Assembly (NCBI RefSeq): GCF_000182925.2
Contig: NC_026506.1
Coordinates: 1,240,001 to 1,304,000, forward strand
Length of the DNA: 64,000 bases
Direction of reading: 5' to 3'
Source of the DNA: Neurospora crassa OR74A
Lineage: Eukaryota; Ascomycota; Sordariomycetes; Sordariales; Sordariaceae
Shown here in pieces: positions 56,705-64,000 of the stretch (positions are counted from its first letter, which is position 1; each line of letters opens with the position of its first letter). The notes beneath the pieces were generated by a model. It worked only from the letters and a program-made list of their open reading frames with translations. It did not search any database and was not told where the DNA came from. The position numbers were made by a program, and so were the translations under genes.

Positions 56705-57653
56705 GCATGTGTTGGAGGTAGCGGGACAGGCGCAAAGTGGTCGGGTTCTTTTGTGAATATCAATGAAACCCAAAGAAAAAGAAGACTCGCTTTTTGACTT
56801 TTGGTGTTAGCTGGAGTTTCAGGATAGACATGGCGCTGTGAGGCATGTGAGGTATCGATAGACTTGTATAAATATGTATGTATTCCAGTAATGTGTGTCA
56901 TCAATCATCAAGCCGAGTGGTAAATCGAAAATGGAGCATCCAATCCTATCTGTTATTATCTGTGTCTTGTGAGTGTCATGGTGAAGACTCGTTAAGTCGA
57001 GCGAGAACAGTTTTTATCTCAGTACTCGGGCATGATAGTTTCTTTGGTATTCTCCGTTTCTTAATGACGTATATGCGCTCTGCTTTCCCCCTTTTTTTTT
57101 TTCTCTCTCTCTCTTTTTTTTTTTTTGCCCCCCCGAGAACATCATAAAAACACAGGTGCCCGTCCACCGCTAAGAAAGTGACAACAAGTCATCACAGATC
57201 AGCCTCACGGACAATCCATATACATTCTTAACATTGGATCCTACCATAGTATTTACCTGTACCCTTATCTACAAAGATGCCCACAATAAGCCAGATTTGC
57301 ATTTTTCAGACCAAGATTTTTTGTCCGATTGCTTCTTCTTATTTTCCGTCTCACCTTCTTCTTACCTCCTCTTCGTCGTTGCTCCGTGAGTTCGTTCCGT
57401 CCACTCACGGGGGTATGTAGATACTCGAGCAAGAATCCATCCAGAACGAGCTCTATTCATCATAGCAAAATCCTTCCCTCTGTCATGGCGGGTCATTCAA
57501 AAACCATTTAACTGACCGTGCAACTGAGCCATCCATGCTCCTCATGCGAAGCAATGAAAGGCATGTACAAAGTAAAACCAATTTATCACACACCTTTCTT
57601 TGCCAGATAGGATGCCGGATGGATGGTATTTATATCTTGCTGCTTTCAATCTT
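56705..57653. other. Convergent intergenic region
   Basis: 3' sides of the RING-like and CVNH genes. A T-rich block with CT repeats and a T-run then C-run lies at about 57090-57134. No gene seen. Confidence 0.5.
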
Positions 57654-58876
57654 CTAGAACCAGGTCCTGATATAACCCTCAGCCCCGGGACACCCAAGTT
57701 TATCTTCGAATACGTGAATATGCTGGTCTGCTAACCGTTAGCCCTCATCACTATTTTTTCTCTCTTCTTTTCTTCTTCCTCCAATTCCCACCACCACCGA
57801 GTATGAAAATACCTGAAATTAAGGGGGAGGGGAATTTGGTTCAACTCACCCAAATCAACCTCCGTCTCCTTCGGCTCCTTATCCCCCGCAAACCGCTCAC
57901 AAACACACCTCATTATTTTCTTCGGCACCTTCGCATCGCTAGGAATGTGACACTCCTTACAGCTTTTGGTGAAATCGCCTTTCCCATCAGTCACGGCGAA
58001 CAAACCGCCGTCGATGTTGGTGTAGCACGGGTTCAGAAACACTGCAGTATTTTGAAGCGGTCCGGTCTGGTCTGAGGCGCATTGTCCTTTCATGAGGAGT
58101 TGGTTGTTGATATAGTTTATGGTGGGGTCTAAGTCGGTGATGACGATGATGTTAGTGTTGATGTGATGGATGGGAAGTTGTGAAAGTAGGTAGGTAGGTA
58201 TGTAGGTAGGTAATAGGTAGATAGGTATGTAGGTAGGTAGGTAGGTAGGTAGACAGACAGGTAGACAGACAGGTAGACAGACAGGTAGACAGGCAGATAG
58301 ACAGGCAGGTAGACAGGCAGGTAGATAGGTAGATAGGTAGATAGGTAGATAGGTAGATAGGTAGGTAATAGGTAGATAGGTATGTAGGTAGGTAATAGGT
58401 AGATAGGTATGTAGGTAGGTAATAGGTAGATAGGTATGTAGGTAGGTAGGTAGGTAGGTAGGTAGGTATGTAGGTAGGTAGGTAGGTAGGTAGGTAGGTA
58501 GGTAGGTAGGTAGGTAGGTAGACAGGTAGACAGGCAGGTAGACAGGTAGACAGGTAGGTAGGTAGGTAGGTAGACAGGTAGGTAATAGGTAGGTAGGTAG
58601 GTAGGTACTGCCACAGTGCCACTCGGTGAAAGAATAGAAAGAAGCATGGGAAAATCAAATAAGAGACTTACAAAAATGACAAAGATTATAATATCCTCCT
58701 TCGACGGAACTCCCGCCGCCGCCGGCGTCGCCTCTGGTAACGAGGGCATGAGGGCTAGACGCCCCGACTTCGGGCTGGACGGGTAGCGCTACAGCTGCTG
58801 CTGTTACTAGTAGTTGAATGTAACTCAGAAACCCGGCGCTGATAGATACGATGAGCGAAAGTGATTGGGGGAGCAT
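57654..58876 (-). CDS. Secreted cyanovirin-N homology (CVNH) protein
   Basis: Fungal CVNH proteins are small glycan-binding lectins. Three exons: 58672-58876, 57850-58128 and 57654-57727, giving 185 residues. Intron 1 (58129-58671, 543 nt) runs from GTAAGT to GACTTAG with an ACTAAC branch sequence 26-31 bases before the acceptor, and is almost filled by a TAGG-type array. Intron 2 (57728-57849, 122 nt) runs from GTGAGT to TTAGCAG. ATG at 58876 starts a signal peptide (LIVSISAGFLSYIQLLVTAA). CVNH-like blocks: GYYNLCHF, NPCYTNIDGGLF, GDFTKSCKECHI, MRCVCERFAG, and TEVDLDQHIHVFEDKLGC created by splicing exons 2 and 3. The Cys pattern and the internal repeat of [F/Y]-x2-[L/S]-C fit CVNH. Exon phases all agree. 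Compared with the about 100-residue domain it has an N-terminal extension of about 55 residues. Confidence 0.82.
58188..58610. repeat. TAGG/TAGA/CAGG tetranucleotide array inside CVNH intron 1
   Basis: About 420 bases of tandem tetranucleotides, mainly GTAG (TAGG) with blocks of TAGA and CAGA/CAGG variants and occasional TATG units. Higher-order units recur, such as the AATAGGTAGATAGGTATG block repeated about three times at 58367-58440. All frames through it are open and translate to Tyr/Leu/Pro/Thr repeats, which are not genes. Confidence 0.95.
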
Positions 58877-59883
58877 GTTTGTTGTCAGTCTGGGTTTGTG
58901 CTGGTCGATGGTTTGAGATATCAAGTATGTCAGGAAGGTGTAAAGGGGAAGGGTTTGGGTGAGTGAGCTGGTAAGATATTAGGCGAGTAGTGGTAGTCAA
59001 AACTGTCTATGGTATTTGGGGAATACAGGAGGAAGACTCTTAGGTATACCTGATGGATGAATGATTCAATGAAGAAAATTTGTTTGGTTTTACACGAGTG
59101 TGCGAGGGACCGACGATGCTTTAATGTTTTCTCTTCCCTTTTTTTTTTTTTTTTTTTCCCCCCTCACTTAAACAGCGATAAACTAAACACAACCAACCGT
59201 CGATCGTGATTGCCAACAGAACGAATGGCGGCCAACGGGCGGCAAACACTACAAAACTCATTCAAATTCTCATGCCAACAACGCAAAGTAAAAGTGCGCA
59301 CCTGCCCCGTCTCCTCCAACATGTTGGTCGTCGTCGCACAGCAGCAACCTCACCAACAGTCCAAAGTAGTTGAGTCGTGCCACATTGAGTCCACAGGAAC
59401 TGTCGTGTCATCATTCGTTCCGTCCCTTTGTGATGAGGTTTCTTTGTTCGTTGTTCAACAATGGCATGGTGGGCAACAAACAAGTTGGGGGCATATTTCC
59501 TCAAGTCAATGACAGAGACAGAACAACCAATAGCTGGCTTCGTTGCTTACCATAACTCGGGCTTAATCAGGAGAGAGATGTGACCGTGGCATCTCAAAGA
59601 AATATAATAGATAGCATGGGGCTGGACTTAGTGATTGTGGTGATCACGAACCTTGGCTTCGATGTCGCCTCGACGACTTGAGTCAAAGTGCCTGTGTTTA
59701 CTTGGATGGAAATCCTTCTCTACTGGAATCTATCCCGCTTGCTATCTCTGTCATCTACGTGTCGCCCTCGGGTTTCCTCACACAAACTGGACTTTCCCGC
59801 TGTATTTTCGTTCAACGCTTCATTTGGCCATGATTCCCCATGACTACATGACCAGTACATCATCACTTCTGCTGTTTAATGCT
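58877..59883. other. Intergenic region, CVNH promoter to BLM10 3' end
   Basis: About 1 kb containing the CVNH promoter and a T-run at about 59139-59156 followed by C6. No gene is supported. Confidence 0.5.
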
Positions 59884-62800
59884 CTAGGCAAAGTAACTCT
59901 TCCACAACACACCCTCCAGATCCTCCAGTTGCTCGCTTGTAAAGTACTGTAACCTAAGTGTCAGCATAACTTGCTCATCGTAACCTAGACATCAAAATCA
60001 GAAAAAACTCACCTTCTGATCAACCGTCCAACTATCCTGCCTCGTCTTCTTGAATTCCGCCAAAATCCCCTTAGTCGCCTTACCCACCACACCCGGATCA
60101 CTCGCCGCGTGCGTCGCCAAGTACGCCAATACCTCGGGCATCCACTTAGGGGGCGGCGTCGCATAGGGGAACGCCTCGATGAGGGCGCCTAAGCCCAGCA
60201 CGGCCGCATGCCGTCTGATAATCTGTTTCTGCACGTCCACGGGCGTATCGGTGCCAGGCAACTTGCGCTTGGGCATCGGGTTCATCTCCAGTTGCAGCTG
60301 GAAGCGGGCCTTGAGCTGCTCGATAATGGGGTTACGAATTCTCTCCGGCGAGCATCTTATCATGCCAGCAAGTGTAGCGCTGGCCCCGTCGCGGACTTCG
60401 AGTTGCACGTCGGACAACATGTCGCCGACAGCGTCGAAGAGCATTTGTCGCTGGGCTGGTTGGGTTAGGAAGAGACGACGGAAGTAGATGACTTGCATGT
60501 TGACCAGAGCGCGTAGGCGCTGATGCCATGAGGCCGCTGTCTTACCAACCCGGATCAGAGCGGCAATGAATGCGTCATCCTCACCGGACCGGAAGGGGAT
60601 GTTGGGCATGTGCCGGTAAACGTGGTATGCGAGCCGCATAAGTTCAGGGTCTTCCTTGACGTCCATCATGTGCAACAGCTGGTCAATAAACGGCTCGGGA
60701 AAGAAGGGCACAAGTTGGATGCATTCCTGCGAGGCGAGCATACTATCCAGCCACACAAGTACCGTCTTGGACCCGGACGTATAGCTGGAGGGAGTCTGCT
60801 GTCCGGGAGTACGCTCATGACGCCACTTCTCGATGCGATCAAAGACCTCGCGGATCGTAGCCGTAAAGTCTTCAGTTGCCTCGTAAGGGCGAATACCAAT
60901 CGAGGAGGCGCTCTTGTTTTGCTCTAGCAGAGACCAGACATTGGGGAAGGACTCATGGTATCTGGTCCGATAAATCGTCGCAATGACTCTACCAATGGAT
61001 TCTCGAACAGACTTGTAGGGATGGTCGATATGGGCCAGGAAGTCTTCAAGAATGGGCTTGTCACGGCGGAAATGCCAGCCAGCATCATTAATGATGAACT
61101 CGAGCAATTGGATCTTGGCGGACTCCTTGAAGGCTGCATTGGAGTTCATATCAAGGCGGAAGTTCGCCAGAGGGTCGATGAGCTCCTTCGAACGTCTAGG
61201 GTCCTTGGAATCAACCGTGAGATGGAGACATGTCATCCAGTACTGCAGATTATCCGGCGTCAAATCGTCTGCGATCACCTTGAGCATCAAGGGTGCTGCG
61301 AAAGCCCAGACCTTGTCGCGGAACTCGCGAGGATCATCGCTACTTCCAGACAGCATGGCTCCGACGATTTCTGCCGTTGCACGATGCTGATGCTTGTCAC
61401 CGCCATCTCCGTAAATCTCCTTGGTCAATTCAACGATGTCGTCAAACGTGGCGGCTGTCTGACCATAGTTCATGAGGTCAAAGACCTGCATGAGAAGTAC
61501 GACGTTAGACATTCTGAATCTGTCTGCGCCGGCATCTCTGGGTTCCTGCTTGAGGTACTCGAAGCATTGCTTGAACCAGTCGCGGGTCAAAAGCTTTCCG
61601 ATTTGCTGACGAGCAGCTGTCTCGATCTCGTCGTATCCTAGGAATGGCTCCGGGTTCGCGGATGAGGCTATGAACTTTTTGCCCCACACCAACCAACCAG
61701 GATAGTCACTATCGACAAAGTACTGGATCTCATCAGTGTTCTCGAACTGGGCAAGAAACTTTTGAGTCCACTCAGGATCGTCCTCAGGAACGGGAACCTC
61801 AAACTTATTGTCTCCGACAGCTTGCTCTAGCAAGTACTTCTCATAGCTGTGCTGGTAGACCGCCCTCATGTCTATGGAGGTACATAGCCCACTGAATGCA
61901 GCCAGATAAGTCGAGCGAAGACCGGGATGAGGATCATTCGTGCCAGTAACGACCAATTCGATGAACTCGGGAGGCGCTAGTGTCTCAAAACGAAGAGACA
62001 TGTTGAGTGCAAACATGGCACACCTCGTGGCGACCTTCCAGTGCGAAGCCTTGGCCTTATTAATAAGTTCCAACCCTAATGCAGCCTTCTTCTCCTCCAC
62101 CTTAGCGCGGCGTTCTTTAATGAACTCATGACGCCGTTGGATGGACGCTGAGAAGTCCTGCGGGGGTCGAATGGTGTCAGCGACCGACCGATCAAAGAGT
62201 ATCATGCGCTCAAACGGCTTGCCGAAATCAATGAGCGGGTAGAGAGCCGTGGCGCCCAGATTCTGAATAGACGTCTTGTCTACACTGGCGGTTTCGATGT
62301 AGAGCCTCATAAGCTCGGGAGCGAACCGCCAGTCTTTCATACACGTCTTGAGCAGAGTAGTAAAGAACAAGGTATACATGGCGCCCTTGATACGGTCATG
62401 ATCCATATCATCCAGTGCCTTACGCAAAGCATTGAGGATGACTGGAATAACTAAAGGCCTTCCACCAATGATGACCTTAAGAGACGAGTCTTGAGCACTT
62501 TGTGCGACCCGACGAACATCCGCGTATGATGACGTGCAAGACTCGGCAAGATCCAAGAGCAGGCGCCGGTCCAGCTCACTGCTGGTGCGATACGCCGAGT
62601 TGTATTTGACACGCTGGAGCTGGTACGCATCCGCACGCTTGATCAACAGTGGTCGAGGATAAACCTTTCGCAGACCCGAAATCTTGAAGGGGGAAATATC
62701 TGCCTTGTACAAGCGAGTCAAACGCTCCAAGGGATGAGCAGAACGTTCAATTCCCACGTCAGTGATCCACGTCCTGTATGCGCTATATAGGGCCGTGAAG

Positions 62801-64000
62801 CATGCAACATCATCCTGCTGGTTTGCGTTCAAGAAGGAATGGGTTTGCGATAATGTCCTACCCACCTCCTCGCGAAGATCGTGCACGCGATGGTAGAGAG
62901 GATCATCCGTGGTCAATACGTATCCAGCGGGATACCGGAATGTGCGCTTGAGTTCATCATCGTCGGCGATCTCAGCCAGCGGGTCATTGTCCTCTTCCAT
63001 AATTGTGTCACCGGCGGCATCGGTATCCTGGTTACCGCTGGAGCCAGTTGCTTCTCCTGACGCACGGACAGGGTCGAAAAGGGTTGAGACGCCCGAGATC
63101 AAAAGACGAAGCGCTGTCAAGCTCCGCGACAACTCATCTGACCACTCTTTGTTCTTTCCCTTTCTGCTAACCGGAGGATCGTCACTCATGAGCTGCATGA
63201 GTCTCTCCGTGGCACCACGAGCCTCGCTCTCAAACAGCTCCACAGCAAAAGCCACTTCGGCGGGAGACGGCCGGTGCCACTTGATGGTGAGTTCAGATGG
63301 CTCAGTCGTACGGCCCCAGTCGCTGACGTCGATGCCGCGAGCAATTACATCGGGCTCATACAGAGCATTATCGATTGGGTAGGTGTGGGTAAGGTTGAGC
63401 AGTAAATGATGGACGTAGTTGGAGATGTGAATGGTGGGAAGACCACGGCATTTTTCCTGCATGTACTTGGCGATTCCGAAAAGCTCGTCCTTGTATTTGA
63501 GAACCTCACTGCCGACGTGGACCACGCACATGCTGAGCATGCTCACATGCCAGACCAACGCTCTGTCCCTGGGAAGCACTTCGGTACCACTGCTTCGATC
63601 TGAAGCAGCACCGTTGTAGTCGATCTCATTGCGAATGTTGACAATCAGCATGGGAATGAAGACCTTGAGCGTCTTTTCCGGGTTGACCTTGCACAAGGCA
63701 TTGCAAATCCACGCCATGGCATCCCGAGCTTGATGCACTACATGAGTCGACACAAAGTTTGCCAGCTTCTCCAACGCCGAGTCAAAGAGCTGAGGAGACA
63801 GCGATGCGAACAAAGGCGTGAGTGCAGCAGGGAGCGTGTTGATCACGTTGTCCTCTGGGGAGCCTGTTCGTAGATGGCTCGCGTCTGGAAGGTTTTCTAG
63901 CAGGGCAAACACCTTGCCTAGTAAAGCCATGACAAACTCTCCAAGACCAGCGGTGGAGGATCGAAGGATGTTTGCTTCGTCTTCGTCACTAAGCTCCTCG
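59884..64000 (-). CDS. blm10: Proteasome activator BLM10/PA200, partial (5' end off the window)
   Basis: Large HEAT-repeat ring that caps the 20S proteasome. The long exon 60013-64000 is open to the right edge, and a 65-nt intron (59947-60012, GTGAGT to GGTTACAG) joins a last exon 59884-59946 that adds the C-terminus. About 1350 residues of a normally about 1900-2000-residue protein are present. Typical sequence: RDAMAWICNALCKVNPEKTL, ERLTRLYKADISPFKISGL, SPFLGYDEIE-like regions, and RNPIIEQLKARFQLQLEMNP near the end. The C-terminal peptide is WKSYFA. In BLM10/PA200 the last three residues (hydrophobic-Tyr-X) insert into the 20S alpha-ring and open the gate; here the penultimate residue is Phe. 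The start of the protein and any further introns are outside the window. Confidence 0.93.

Noticed and set aside
58129-58749. Long Tyr/Leu/Pro/Thr frames on the minus strand
   Set aside because: Translation of the TAGG array inside the CVNH intron.
1-64000. Transposable elements, RIP-mutated relics, 5S rRNA genes
   Set aside because: No transposase, reverse transcriptase, terminal repeats, strongly AT-biased blocks or 5S consensus were found on reading either strand.

Overview
The window is nuclear DNA from a filamentous ascomycete, most likely a Sordariales species close to Neurospora or Sordaria. Genes are spaced one every 3-4 kb on both strands. Introns are short (mostly 48-122 nt), with GTAAGT-like donors and CTAAC-like branch sites. 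Intergenic DNA is rich in TAGG/CCTA tetranucleotides, AGGTACCT palindromes, long homopolymers and purine/pyrimidine tracts. I see no transposon, retroelement, CRISPR array or bacterial-type operon. Species assignment is inference from these features.

Layout: 1-1969 (-) a protein kinase cut by the left edge; 3699-5888 (+) a bZIP transcription factor; about 7517-8118 (-) a doubtful multi-exon gene; 8336-10158 (-) a LYR-domain protein with three AT-hooks; a 200-bp octanucleotide minisatellite at about 10.5 kb; 11633-12325 (-) the ubiquitin-conjugating enzyme variant MMS2, divergent from 13396-19071 (+) the large Golgi/endosome scaffold MON2; 19796-21206 (-) a mitochondrial stomatin-like (SPFH) protein; 22192-24378 (+) a membrane protein; 24750-24986 (-) a 78-aa Cys-rich protein; 27200-27961 (+) an unrecognised protein; 28128-29792 (-) a NAPE-PLD-type metallo-beta-lactamase hydrolase; 30245-30823 (-) a cupin protein.

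Further right: 32385-33100 and 34355-34963 (-) a tandem pair of paralogous genes of unknown family, the second with an in-frame amber codon; 36091-37956 (-) a hexose transporter with a cluster of CRE-1-like sites upstream; tRNA-Lys(CTT) at 40491; 41025-42197 (+) a secreted beta-propeller facing 42258-43594 (-) a secreted DUF4185 protein; 44834-46300 (+) an Ntn-hydrolase asparaginase/taspase; 46657-47429 (-) TIM17; 50394-53194 (+) the glutathione-degrading DUG2 (WD40-M20 fusion); an intron-bearing tRNA-Ser(GCT) at 54470; 55709-56704 (+) a degenerate RING protein; 57654-58876 (-) a secreted cyanovirin-N homology (CVNH) protein whose first intron is a TAGG repeat array; 59884-64000 (-) the proteasome activator BLM10/PA200, cut by the right edge.

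Most genes are unrelated housekeeping neighbours: protein sorting (MON2), mitochondrial import and membrane organisation (TIM17, stomatin-like, perhaps the LYR protein), ubiquitin and proteasome function (MMS2, BLM10) and glutathione turnover (DUG2). The accessory-looking part is the run of small or secreted proteins: the paralog pair, the beta-propeller, the DUF4185 protein, the Cys-rich peptide and the CVNH lectin.
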